Shown: positions 35,737 to 44,398, counted from the first letter of the stretch. The stretch is 64,000 bases of DNA from Comamonadaceae bacterium (GCA_947478725.1 CANJWZ010000013.1:31628-95627); one strand, 5' to 3'. A program made the numbers and translations. The notes: a model not told the origin generated them from the sequence alone.

Positions 35737-36210
35737 TTATTCCACTTCAACCCGCAACTCGCGCTCAGCCACACGCTGCTTTTCATCTTGTATCTGCAAG
35801 GTCAGGCGGTGTTTGCCCACCGGAATTTGCGCGTTGTCGAGTGAAAAGCCTACCGGAGTGACTTTGACGAATTTGGTGATTCGGCTGGTGATGTCGAACT
35901 TCAGCGCGCCGTACAAGACTTTGAAACTGCTGGGGTCAATGGCTGCGTCGCTTTGTGCTTTGAACAGCACGGCAATCGAAAACGGCGCCTTGACTTTCAG
36001 GTCCGCCACTGGTTCGGGCTTGATGATGTCGATCAGCGGCATCACAGCGCGGGCACGCAGCGCGGGTTGCTCGTTAAAACCGGCTTCGCCCTGAAACGAC
36101 AGCGCTTCGGCTGGACTGATGAGCCAGTCCTTGGGCCCGGCCTGCGCATGCGCTTCAAAAGAGCAGGCCAGCACAGTCGTCAACCAGGCCAGGGTGATCA
36201 GATTTTTCAT
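35737..36210 (-). CDS. Small exported protein of the caspase/CHASE2 locus
   Basis: 157 residues with a clear signal peptide (MKNLITLAWLTTVLACS, cleavage near AHA). The mature part alternates short hydrophobic and polar stretches (FSIAVLFKAQSD, FKVLYGALKFDITSRI, HRLTLQIQDEKQRVAERELRVEV) and looks like an all-beta, Ig-like fold. I recognise no family. Its ATG overlaps the stop of the upstream caspase gene (ATGA), so it is produced with it and probably works with it in the periplasm, perhaps as a binding partner or inhibitor; that role is inference. Confidence 0.75.
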   Translation of the reverse strand: MKNLITLAWLTTVLACSFEAHAQAGPKDWLISPAEALSFQGEAGFNEQPALRARAVMPLIDIIKPEPVADLKVKAPFSIAVLFKAQSDAAIDPSSFKVLYGALKFDITSRITKFVKVTPVGFSLDNAQIPVGKHRLTLQIQDEKQRVAERELRVEVE

Positions 36211-38108
36211 TTGACTTCCTCAACAGAGACCATCGCCGCCCCAAATGCATCTGAGCACAGGGGGTTGTTTTTGCGCTTGCTGTCTGACTCGCAGGCCTGG
36301 CTGGTCACCAGCCGTGAGGTGCCCATCAGCGCGCCCAGCTTGGCGCGGCCTTCCGCGTCATTGAGCGAGCTCGAAAACGGCCCGACCTTGCTTGAGCCCA
36401 GCTGGGTCAGATCACGCGGGCCATCGGCCACGAATACCAACAGCTTGTTGTTGCCCGCCGGGCCGCCGGCCTTGACGCGCCAGTTGGCACGCGGCAGTTG
36501 CAGGGTTTGTCCGGCTTCAATTTTGTTGTTTTGGTCCAGGTCGTTGGGGAACAGCATGTACATCGATTTGTTGTCGGATCCCGCCAGCGCCACGTAAACG
36601 TAGCCAGACTTGTCAGACTGAACCGACATCTCCAGCGAGTCCTGGGCAATTTTCAATTGCGTCTTGACCAGGCTGACCGTGACTTTGCGCTTGGCGTCGC
36701 GCTGGTCAAACATCTGGCTCAGCGCCTGCGCGCCCGTCAACGGGGCCACCACCGGCCCTGAAACCGGGGCAGGCACGCTGACGACCACCGGCACTGGTGC
36801 AGGAGCCACCGCAACAACAGGCGGCGGCTTGACGGCAGCTGGCGGCGCAACAGGCAATGCAGGCGCCACGACTGGGGTGGCCACAGGTGCAGCAGCCAGT
36901 GACGCCTGACTGAACCACGCCGGCACAAAACCCACATTGCCTGACAGCATCAGGGTGTGTGCTTTGTAGTTCGCATCGTTTTGCATGCGCTGGTTGATCT
37001 TGGTCTGCGCACACTGGCGAATTTCCTCCATGCTGATGGCGCCTGAGTTGTCCAGGTCCACCGCATCACGCAACATGCAGTCGCGTACAAACTGAGTCGC
37101 CAAGCCCCCTTTGAGCTCGTCGTCAAAACTGATTTCATTGTCACGCGAGGCCGAGATATGAATCACGTCCTGCGGCAAGGTGCCCTTTTCGTTCAACTCG
37201 ACCAGCAGGTTGCGGGTTTTGACATTGACCGGCCGGCCACATTCTTCAGAGACCGCCGAGAACTTGGGTCGCAACAAGCCGTCGTCGTTCGCGTTGCTAA
37301 AGCCGCGCGTGCGTACAACCGGGGGAATGTTCACCAGCCCACCGGAGTGGCAAGCGTCGTACATCACAAACAATTTGTCGGTTTTGGCCGTGATGGTGCT
37401 CAGGAGGCTGGTCATTTCACGGTTGGTGATGTTGCCCGACTGGCCGCCGTCATAAGCCAGCAGTGACTCCACACAACCGCCAATGGCCGGGTCGTTGTAG
37501 CGAGTGCCGTGGCCTGAATAGTGAATGAACACGCGGTCGCCGTCCTGCACCTTCTCGCCCAGCTCGCGCAGGGCTTTGCGAATGTTGTCCCCGGTGGCCT
37601 GGTCGTCCTGCAGGTAACTGATGTTGCTCGCGGGCACCTGCATGGCGGTGGCCATTTGTGTGGCCGAAGCACGGTCGATGCGTGCGCCGGGCAAGGGTGG
37701 AATATTGGCTTCTGCATAGCGGCTGATGCCGATGATCAGCGCATGGCGGTTGATGCGTGCTGGCAGGCTGCGTACGCCCAGTGTCAGCGCTGCATTGCCG
37801 CTGGCCGTCCGCCCACTGGCCATGCCGGATGCGGTCGAGGCGCCTGCGCTCAGATTGATGCTGCTGGCGCGAACCCAACCCGTGACTTTGCCGGCGGGCG
37901 ACTCGTGCAGCACCTGGGCCCAGCCGCCTTCAATCGTCATGATGGCCAAGGCGGCACCTGCGGGCAAGGCCGACAAAACCGGCGCGCTGGCAAGCTTGTC
38001 AGCCCTTATTTCTGTGGCGCGCAAAGCGCTGGTATTTTGTGCCTGGGCGCTGCAAAAGCTCAGCGCGGCCAGCAAGCCCGCGGCGGTCAAAGCAAGTTTT
38101 CGTTTCAT
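36207..38108 (-). CDS. Exported caspase-like protease with SH3-like, EF-hand and DUF4384 regions
   Basis: 633 residues. Signal peptide (1-23); SH3-like module (about 28-87, with IRADKLASAPVLSALPAG and GWAQVLHE); caspase (peptidase C14) domain from about 120 to 345 with the catalytic dyad His200 (HYSGHGT) and Cys253 (YDACHSGG). Directly after it, DLDNSGAISMEE at 351-362 is a canonical 12-residue EF-hand calcium loop, which suggests Ca control as in metacaspases. A Pro/Ala/Val-rich linker (about 404-458) leads to a DUF4384-like beta domain (about 470-570, with SGYVYVALAGSDN and MLFPNDLDQNN) and a tail with two cysteines. Fourth gene of the operon, 15 bp after the CHASE2 gene stop. Confidence 0.88.
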   Translation of the reverse strand: MKRKLALTAAGLLAALSFCSAQAQNTSALRATEIRADKLASAPVLSALPAGAALAIMTIEGGWAQVLHESPAGKVTGWVRASSINLSAGASTASGMASGRTASGNAALTLGVRSLPARINRHALIIGISRYAEANIPPLPGARIDRASATQMATAMQVPASNISYLQDDQATGDNIRKALRELGEKVQDGDRVFIHYSGHGTRYNDPAIGGCVESLLAYDGGQSGNITNREMTSLLSTITAKTDKLFVMYDACHSGGLVNIPPVVRTRGFSNANDDGLLRPKFSAVSEECGRPVNVKTRNLLVELNEKGTLPQDVIHISASRDNEISFDDELKGGLATQFVRDCMLRDAVDLDNSGAISMEEIRQCAQTKINQRMQNDANYKAHTLMLSGNVGFVPAWFSQASLAAAPVATPVVAPALPVAPPAAVKPPPVVAVAPAPVPVVVSVPAPVSGPVVAPLTGAQALSQMFDQRDAKRKVTVSLVKTQLKIAQDSLEMSVQSDKSGYVYVALAGSDNKSMYMLFPNDLDQNNKIEAGQTLQLPRANWRVKAGGPAGNNKLLVFVADGPRDLTQLGSSKVGPFSSSLNDAEGRAKLGALMGTSRLVTSQACESDSKRKNNPLCSDAFGAAMVSVEEVK

Positions 38109-38123
38109 CCGATGCTCCCTTGT

Positions 38124-39767
38124 TTATTGGTTCGTACTTGTTGATTCACCCTCACCTGCCCAGGCGACCCAGCAAGCCTGTGCCAGTTTATCGCGTGCCA
38201 TGCCACCCGCCAAGGGCACCGGTAGGGGGGAGCCGGCCACCAGCTGCGCGCCCAGCCGCGCCGCTATCACTGCCCGGCTGGAATGCAGCTGCTGCGCTGG
38301 CCCCACCACCCCTGCGCGGCACACCAGCTCAGGCCAAAGCAACTTGCCGGGCCAGGCCACGCTGGCATCCGCGACCACCACGCGGCAGTCTGGGGCGTGT
38401 GCCTCCAGCGCGTCGATCAATCGGTCAAGTGGTTCGCCCAGCCAAGGCGCAGCGCCTTTTATAGGCCACAGTGCCACCGGTCCATCCGCACTGGCCGGTG
38501 GCTGGCGCCAGTACTGCTGGCGCAGGCCATTCCAGTAACGCAGCACCGCCAAAAACAACAGGGCAAGCGCTGCCGCCAAATGCAAGTCCAGAAAAACCGG
38601 CGCGCCATTCAGGCTCAGATAACCCAAGCCCAGCAAAGCCAGCGGCAAAGCCACCAAAGCGGGGGCCAGTGAGTCAATGCTTTTGAACTGCACCCACAGC
38701 GCAATGCCCATGCACAGCGCAATCGCCAGCGCCGCCTGTAGCCAGCGCGGCAGCTCGTGCACGACGCGCTGGCTGATGGCATTGTCAATCGCGGTGGCCA
38801 GCGTCTCCACCCCAGCTTGCAGCGGCGCCAGCGGTGTCGGGTGAATGTCGTGCAGGCTGGGCGCTGTTGCGCCTATGACCACCACTTTGCCCGCGAAGGA
38901 AGGCACGGCTGCCAAGGGCTTGTCGCCCTCCGCTTGGGCAAACACGTCAGCAAAGCTGATGCGCGGGTAGGCCTCCAGGGTCTTGCGCCAGGCGATCAAC
39001 TCGTCCTTGTCAAAGCGTGCATCGCGCGCTGTGTTTTTGCCCGGCGCGATGACGCTTGTCGCCACGGCTGCAGCCAATGACTGGATCTGACTGCCGTCGG
39101 GCAAGGTCTCACGGTATCGGTAACGGCGCAGCACACCATCGGCATCCGGATAGCCGTTGTTGAAGCCCAAACGCGATGCCGCAACGGCGGGCAAAACCGG
39201 CGCAATCAGGGCCACCGTGCTGGTGCCTGGTGATGCCGCCAGCTCCGGTGTAGTCCACAAGCCGGGTAATTGCGCACGCTTCAAGGCGCTGGTGGTGTCA
39301 TTGGCAGACGGCAGGCGCACCACCGCAAAGTGACTGTGCGGGCTGCGGGCTACCGCGGCGTTGAAGGCCGCATCGCCGCCAGGACTCAAGCGGTCGGCGT
39401 CTGAAAAAATAATGTCCCAGGCAATCGCTGCAGGCTGCTGCTTTTCAATGTGGTCGAGCACGGTGGCCAGCGTGTCGCGCGGCCACGGCCAGCGACCAAA
39501 CTCTTTGCTCATGCGCGCCAGCGTTGCCTCGTCAATGTCAACGATCACCATGCGGGGGTCAGGCGCTGCGACCACCACACGGGCCCTGACCATGGCGTCA
39601 AAGCTGGAGAGCGCCATGCCGCTGGTGACGCGAAACACCAGCACATCAAGCAGCACCCAGACCGAAAAGCCGAGCATCAAAGCCCAGGTCACGCGCTGTG
39701 CAGGCAGCGCACCCAGGCGCAGGGTCAGGCGTTGAAAGAAGTTCAAAAAACCAGCCCGATGCCGCAA
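38124..39767 (-). CDS. CHASE2-domain membrane sensor without a recognisable output domain
   Basis: 547 residues. One membrane segment (about 28-46), a large periplasmic CHASE2 domain (about 50-335, with GRWPWPRDTLATVLDHIEKQ, WDIIFSD and VVVIGATAPSLHDIHPTPL followed by GVETLATAIDN), then three membrane segments (about 343-408). CHASE2 proteins usually continue into a histidine kinase, adenylate/diguanylate cyclase or Ser/Thr kinase; here the cytoplasmic tail (411-547) is only 137 residues and shows none of their motifs. The likely start is TTG at 39767, 1 bp after the OmpA-family stop, so translation is coupled. The stop is 15 bp before the second caspase gene. Confidence 0.88.
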   Translation of the reverse strand: MRHRAGFLNFFQRLTLRLGALPAQRVTWALMLGFSVWVLLDVLVFRVTSGMALSSFDAMVRARVVVAAPDPRMVIVDIDEATLARMSKEFGRWPWPRDTLATVLDHIEKQQPAAIAWDIIFSDADRLSPGGDAAFNAAVARSPHSHFAVVRLPSANDTTSALKRAQLPGLWTTPELAASPGTSTVALIAPVLPAVAASRLGFNNGYPDADGVLRRYRYRETLPDGSQIQSLAAAVATSVIAPGKNTARDARFDKDELIAWRKTLEAYPRISFADVFAQAEGDKPLAAVPSFAGKVVVIGATAPSLHDIHPTPLAPLQAGVETLATAIDNAISQRVVHELPRWLQAALAIALCMGIALWVQFKSIDSLAPALVALPLALLGLGYLSLNGAPVFLDLHLAAALALLFLAVLRYWNGLRQQYWRQPPASADGPVALWPIKGAAPWLGEPLDRLIDALEAHAPDCRVVVADASVAWPGKLLWPELVCRAGVVGPAQQLHSSRAVIAARLGAQLVAGSPLPVPLAGGMARDKLAQACWVAWAGEGESTSTNQ

Positions 39768-39768
39768 T

Positions 39769-40314
39769 TTAGTTCAGGTTGACAATCCGCACCCGGCGGT
39801 TGTCGGCGGCCAGCGGGTCCGTGGTGTTGGCCAGCTCAGTGGAGCCTTTGCCAACAGCTTGCAGCCGGGCATCGGCCACGCCATTGCTGGCCAAAAAGGC
39901 ACGCACGGCATCGGCGCGCTGCTGGCTGAGCTTGAGGTTGTAGTCCGCGCGGCCTTTGGCGTCGGTGTGGCCTTCCACCGCAAATTTTGCGTCCACCAGC
40001 TCTTTGGACTGCAGCGCCTGCGCCAGGTTGCTGAGCGCCTGCTGGCTTTCGGGTTTGACCTTGGCAGAGTTGAAGTCAAACTGGATCAGCAGCGACAGCG
40101 ATGGCTTGGCGGCCGGTGTTGGATCAGCCACTTCAACCGTCAGGTTACGCAGGCCGCGGGTGCGCGGCGCGGGCGCAGGTTGAACCTTGAGCTGCTCGAC
40201 CATCTCTGCCGCGCTGGGAGTGGCTTGGGCCCACAGCGTAGGGGGCAAGCCAATGCAGGCGGCAAAGCTGACGACAAGGGCGATGGATCGTGGCAAGTTA
40301 GGCATGGTGTTCAC
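39769..40314 (-). CDS. OmpA-family peptidoglycan-binding protein
   Basis: 181 residues: signal peptide (cleavage near LWA), a short linker, and a C-terminal OmpA/MotB domain with LIQFDFNSAKVKPESQQALSN-type start, VEGHTDAKGRADYNLKLSQQR and DPLAADNRRVRI, the residues that hold diaminopimelate of peptidoglycan. There is no N-terminal barrel and no lipobox, so it should be a soluble periplasmic wall-binding protein. It starts 3 bp after the stop of the first caspase gene and ends 1 bp before the CHASE2 gene, so it is an integral part of the locus and may tether the complex to the wall. Confidence 0.92.
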   Translation of the reverse strand: MNTMPNLPRSIALVVSFAACIGLPPTLWAQATPSAAEMVEQLKVQPAPAPRTRGLRNLTVEVADPTPAAKPSLSLLIQFDFNSAKVKPESQQALSNLAQALQSKELVDAKFAVEGHTDAKGRADYNLKLSQQRADAVRAFLASNGVADARLQAVGKGSTELANTTDPLAADNRRVRIVNLN

Positions 40315-40317
40315 TTT

Positions 40318-42330
40318 TTAGCTGCGGTCGGCTTTAAGGCTGACCAGTTCACGTCTGTCGCTTCGAAAAATACGGCCACCAAAGCGGCCCAATTCTTCGG
40401 TTTTAATAAAAAATCCGTAACGGGGATCCATCCAGTATTTGTTCTTCACTGTTAAATTGCCGCCATAAATGGTTGTTTCTATCAAATAGGTTTGAAACGT
40501 GCCCGCCGGCACAGTAATCGTTTGTATGGCGGTTATTTTTGATTCCGACTGCAGCTCCAACTTCCGGCCATCAGTCGTGGTTTGCGTCGAACGCCCGCTC
40601 CATTTTTTGCCAACCTGGAGCTCTACAGGAACCCCCAAGTTGGGTGGGTCAAATGTACCGCGCTGACTTTTGATGGTGGCACTGAGCGCTGTCACCACAA
40701 TGCTGCCATTGTTCAGCTCGACCACATCGCCATCAGCACGAGTCACGCGCGCCGTGACTTTATCACCCGGTACGTTGGTCAGCAAATCGCTGATCTGAGC
40801 TTCATAAACATCACCGACCTTGTAGCGTGGTCCGGTGTAGGCAAAACTGGCATCCTGCCCTTTGCCAAGGGCCGCCGTGATTTTTGGCTTGGCCAACTGG
40901 TCAAGCCGGTATTGCGCGGCTTCAGCCAAATCGCCACCGCTGGGAAAGCGCTGCAAAAAACTGTAAAAGTCTTCAGGGTTGCTGCTGGTTTTAATCTGAT
41001 CCCAAGCGGCTTTTTCTTCTTTGAAGGCCATCTCACGTGCCTGGTCTTTGCTCATTCTCAGGTCCGGCGCTTTTGTCAGAGCCGCCACGCGCTGGGTTTC
41101 CTGCAATCGGGCCAGTTCGGCGAGCCGCTCTTGTTCTCTTGCCTTAGCCTCGGCCATGAGTCGTTCCCGCTCCTTGACCTGCTCAAGCGCAAGCAGCCGT
41201 TCACGCTCGCGTGCCTGGCTTTCCAGCGCTTGCCGCTGTTGGTCTCTTGCTTTGGCCTCAGCCGCCAGTTTTTCTTGCTCAATCGCTTTGGCTGCTGCGC
41301 TCAATCGCTCGGCCTCTTTGGCCCGAACTTCAGCGGCTTGGCGCTGCTGGTCCAGCACGCGCGCCTCCGCCAGCTGGCGTTCGCGCTCTTTGGCAAGCGC
41401 CAGTTGCTGCGCGCGCGCCAGTACCTCCGCTTCTTGCGCCAGACGCTTTTGCTCCCGCTGCCTGACTTCTGCTGCCATGCGCTCCAGCTCTTCAGGTTTG
41501 ATGGTGTACTTCACACCATCATTAAAGAAAAAGTCGTCTTCCAGCGAGGTGGACTCCCACGGTATTTGCCTGCCGTTGCTCTGTTTGCGCACGTTCAGGC
41601 GCACGCGCTTGAAGACATCTTCAATCTTGGCGGTGGGGCGCTTGAGCTCTTGTAGCAAATACTGGGTGTACAGGCCATTGCCGGATTTTTCATCGCCATC
41701 TTCAGCCACATTGCCAGGTGCCGTGGCGTAGGCCAAAAAGGTGCTGGGCGGCGCATCCAGTTGCGCCAAACCCTTGGCCGAGCTGGTGCTGCTGCCGAAA
41801 GGGTTGTCGCGGCAGGCATCAAGCACGACGATGTTCATGCGGTTACCAGCGGCTTTGAAAACATCGACGACGCTGCTCAGGTCAATCGTTTGGACAGCGA
41901 CATCAGCGGCAGTTTTTAAATTGGCATCCACTGGCACCATGTAGTTGCGCCAGTCCAGCTGCAAGCCGTGGCCAGCGTAATACAACATGCCCACGCCTTG
42001 TTTGCCTTTGAGGGAGTCACTGACTTTGGCAATCGCCGCTGCCATTTGAACCTTGTTGCCGTCGCGCAACTCCACCACATTAAAACCCAAGCGTTTGAGC
42101 ACATCAGCCATGTCCTTGGCATCATTGGCCGGGTTGACCAGCGCCATGTTGCCGGGGTAGGCCGAGTTGCCAATAATCAGAGCCACGCGCACGTCGAGCG
42201 GGGCTTGGGCAGACACCGAAACCGCCGCTAAGGCAGAGGCGACGACGGCCAGACGCAGGGCGGGAAGCGCTGATCTGAACGCATAAAGTTTTTTTGATGT
42301 TTTGGTTAACGCAGAGACAGTTTTATTCAC
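40318..42330 (-). CDS. Exported caspase-like protease with long coiled coil
   Basis: 670 residues from a GTG start at 42330. After a signal peptide (hydrophobic core 24-41, cleavage near SAQA) comes a caspase p20 domain (about 46-270) with His121 (YYAGHGLQ) and Cys173 (VLDACRDNPF) plus EDGDEKSGNGLYTQYLL, all typical of bacterial caspase-family proteins. Residues about 278-420 form a highly charged Ala/Glu/Arg/Gln coiled coil with recurring KERERLMAEAKAREQERL-like heptads. A short helical repeat (AWDQIKTSSNPEDFYSFLQRFPSG) and a beta-rich C-terminal domain (about 495-670) with VPAGTFQTYLIETTIYGG follow. It is the first gene of the five-gene operon. Confidence 0.88.
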   Translation of the reverse strand: MNKTVSALTKTSKKLYAFRSALPALRLAVVASALAAVSVSAQAPLDVRVALIIGNSAYPGNMALVNPANDAKDMADVLKRLGFNVVELRDGNKVQMAAAIAKVSDSLKGKQGVGMLYYAGHGLQLDWRNYMVPVDANLKTAADVAVQTIDLSSVVDVFKAAGNRMNIVVLDACRDNPFGSSTSSAKGLAQLDAPPSTFLAYATAPGNVAEDGDEKSGNGLYTQYLLQELKRPTAKIEDVFKRVRLNVRKQSNGRQIPWESTSLEDDFFFNDGVKYTIKPEELERMAAEVRQREQKRLAQEAEVLARAQQLALAKERERQLAEARVLDQQRQAAEVRAKEAERLSAAAKAIEQEKLAAEAKARDQQRQALESQARERERLLALEQVKERERLMAEAKAREQERLAELARLQETQRVAALTKAPDLRMSKDQAREMAFKEEKAAWDQIKTSSNPEDFYSFLQRFPSGGDLAEAAQYRLDQLAKPKITAALGKGQDASFAYTGPRYKVGDVYEAQISDLLTNVPGDKVTARVTRADGDVVELNNGSIVVTALSATIKSQRGTFDPPNLGVPVELQVGKKWSGRSTQTTTDGRKLELQSESKITAIQTITVPAGTFQTYLIETTIYGGNLTVKNKYWMDPRYGFFIKTEELGRFGGRIFRSDRRELVSLKADRS

Positions 42331-42513
42331 AATGGCTCCGGCCTTATTCTTGCTCGTCAAATTTTGGCAGAGAAGGTGCATTGACACAAGCGCTTACAAA
42401 CCCCACCAAAAACAGCTGCGTTGACGCTTTTCGGGCCGCTTCTGCCCTTTAAATCGCCCTGCAACCCAATCATCATGGACTCGTGACGCTCCTGAATAAG
42501 TAGCAAATAGTTG
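42331..42513 (-). promoter_or_regulatory. Leader and promoter region of the caspase/CHASE2 operon
   Basis: 183 bp between ptsI and the caspase operon. GGAG on the minus strand (42336-42339) lies 5 nt before GTG 42330 and decides that start over in-frame GTG 42387 and ATG 42381, which lack a ribosome-binding site. The promoter must lie here or within the ptsI end; no clear boxes were recognised. GTAGCAAATAGTTGCTA near 42500 is a short inverted repeat that may be a family A relic. Confidence 0.45.
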
Positions 42514-44286
42514 CTAAAGCATCGCCGCCGGGTCGTCGCTGCCCAGCACAAGCTCGGCCCAGGGCTTGAGCTTGGCGGTGTCAGCGCGCAATATCTGCTG
42601 CTTGACGGCCAAAATTTGCGAGGGATGCATGGAAAAGCTGCGAAGCCCCATACCGAGCAGCAATTTGGTCATGCTGACGTCGCCAGCCATCTCGCCGCAC
42701 ACGCTCACGCCTTTGCCTTGGGCGTTGCATTCGGCAATGGTGTCGGCGATCAGGCGCAGCACCGCAGGGTGGCAAGGGTCATACAGGTGCGCCACAGATT
42801 CGTCGGCGCGGTCAATGGCCAACGTGTACTGAATCAGGTCGTTGGTACCAATCGACAGGAAGTCGAAGTACTTCAAAAACAGTTTGAGGCTCAGTGCCGC
42901 CGCCGGGATTTCAATCATCGCACCCAATTGCACCGGGCCGTAAGGCACGCCCTGGTTGTCGAGTTGTACCCGCGCACGGTCAATCAGCAGCAGGGTTTGT
43001 TTGATCTCGCTGGCATGGGCCAGCATGGGCACCAGCAGGTTGACCTGGCCATGCGCCGCGGCCCGCAATATGGCGCGGAGCTGGGTTAAAAACATGGGCG
43101 GGTCCGCCAGAGACCAACGGATGGCGCGCAGGCCCAGCGCCGGATTCAGGTGTGTGTCCTGCGCTTTTTCCATGCGGTCGCTGGCCCGGTCCAGCGGCTT
43201 GTCTGAGCCAATATCGACGGTGCGAATCGTCACCGGCATGCCCTTCATGCCCTCGATCGCCTGGCGGTACGCGCTGTACTGCTCTTCTTCATTGGGCAGA
43301 TTGCCAGCACGGCCCATGAACAAAAACTCGCTGCGAAACAGGCCGACGCCGACCGCTCCGGCGCTGACCGCACCCAGCGTGTCGCCCGGCAGCTCAATGT
43401 TGGCCAGCAGCTCGATGCGCTGGTTGTCTAAAGTAATCGCCGCGGTATTTTTCAGACGGCTCAGGCGCTCACGTTCCAGCTCGCCCTGACGCTGCTTGAA
43501 GCCATATTCGGCCAAAATAATCGGCGACGGGTCGACAATCAAAATGCCCGCATCGCCGTCGATGATGACCCAGTCGTCCTGCTCAATCAGCTGGCTGGCA
43601 CTGCGAGCACCCACAACGGCCGGGATGTCCATGCTGCGCGCCACGATGGCGGTATGCGAGGTTTTGCCGCCCACATCGGTCGCAAACCCGGCAAACAGGC
43701 TTTGCTTGAACTGCAGCATGTCTGCCGGCGAAATGTCGTGCGCGATCAGCACCAGGGGCACATCAATGGTGTCGGCCAGCAGCAGGCCTTGTTTTGACTG
43801 TTTGCGGCTAGCACCGGCTTGCGCCACCGGCTGCATCGGCGATGCCATGCCTTTCATGCGCCGCAAAATACGCTCGACCACCTGTTCCAGGTCAGCCTTG
43901 CGCTCGCGCAGGTACTCGTCTTCCATGTCGTCAAACTGGCGCGCAATGGTTTCGTACTGCGTGGTGAGTGCCCATTCGGCGTTGTAACGCCGATCGGTGA
44001 TCCACTTTTTAACGCCGCCAATCAGCTGCTCATCTTGCAACAGCATCAGGTGCACATCGAGCAGGGCCGATATTTCGTGCGGTGCGTCTTTGGGCAGGTC
44101 GTGCTGCAAGCGGGAAATTTCTTCGACCACCGCATTGCGTGCCTCGCGGACGCGGGCAATCTCCAGGTCCGTCTTGTCGGCGTCGACAAAATAATGTGCC
44201 ACATCAGCACGGCTGGACGCGACCAGCACGGCACGGCCAATCGCGATACCCCGCGATACAGCCAAACCATGCACGGAGAAAGTCAT
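42514..44286 (-). CDS. ptsI: Phosphoenolpyruvate-protein phosphotransferase (PTS enzyme I)
   Basis: 590 residues from ATG 44286 (MTFSVHGLAVSRG), the normal EI length; the open frame upstream is repeat DNA. EI takes phosphate from PEP onto His211 (GGKTSHTAIVARS) and passes it to HPr. The PEP-binding barrel carries LFRSEFLFMGR and the signature DFLSIGTNDLIQYTLAIDR, with CGEMAGD near the C-terminus. With ptsH and a mannose-type EIIA but no EIIB/EIIC here, the system is probably regulatory rather than for sugar uptake. GGGGGT about 7 nt before the ATG serves as ribosome-binding site and belongs to a family B repeat. Confidence 0.96.
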   Translation of the reverse strand: MTFSVHGLAVSRGIAIGRAVLVASSRADVAHYFVDADKTDLEIARVREARNAVVEEISRLQHDLPKDAPHEISALLDVHLMLLQDEQLIGGVKKWITDRRYNAEWALTTQYETIARQFDDMEDEYLRERKADLEQVVERILRRMKGMASPMQPVAQAGASRKQSKQGLLLADTIDVPLVLIAHDISPADMLQFKQSLFAGFATDVGGKTSHTAIVARSMDIPAVVGARSASQLIEQDDWVIIDGDAGILIVDPSPIILAEYGFKQRQGELERERLSRLKNTAAITLDNQRIELLANIELPGDTLGAVSAGAVGVGLFRSEFLFMGRAGNLPNEEEQYSAYRQAIEGMKGMPVTIRTVDIGSDKPLDRASDRMEKAQDTHLNPALGLRAIRWSLADPPMFLTQLRAILRAAAHGQVNLLVPMLAHASEIKQTLLLIDRARVQLDNQGVPYGPVQLGAMIEIPAAALSLKLFLKYFDFLSIGTNDLIQYTLAIDRADESVAHLYDPCHPAVLRLIADTIAECNAQGKGVSVCGEMAGDVSMTKLLLGMGLRSFSMHPSQILAVKQQILRADTAKLKPWAELVLGSDDPAAML

Positions 44287-44289
44287 GAC

Positions 44290-44398
44290 GTGACCCCCAC
44301 GGTCGTTCGCTTCGCGTAACTCCCTGCCCCCCGTGGGGGCCGCTGCGCCTGCGGCCCGGCAGAGCCGGTTCCGCGGCCCCTGCTTGAAAAAAACGGGG
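44290..44398 (-). repeat. Dispersed GC-rich repeat family B, copy 3, between ptsH and ptsI
   Basis: On the minus strand: CAGGGGCCGCGGAACCGGCT, TGCCGGGCCGC, CCCCCACGGGGGGCAGGGAG, then ACGCGAAGCGAACGACCGTGGGGG. The left part equals copy 2 and the right part equals copy 1, so this looks like the most complete copy. It fills nearly all of the gap and its end supplies the ptsI ribosome-binding site. Confidence 0.75.

Noticed and set aside
40582..41731. Plus-strand frames opposite the coiled-coil caspase gene, one rich in Ser/Arg
   Set aside because: They mirror the Glu/Arg/Ala heptads of the coiled coil and have no independent start signals.
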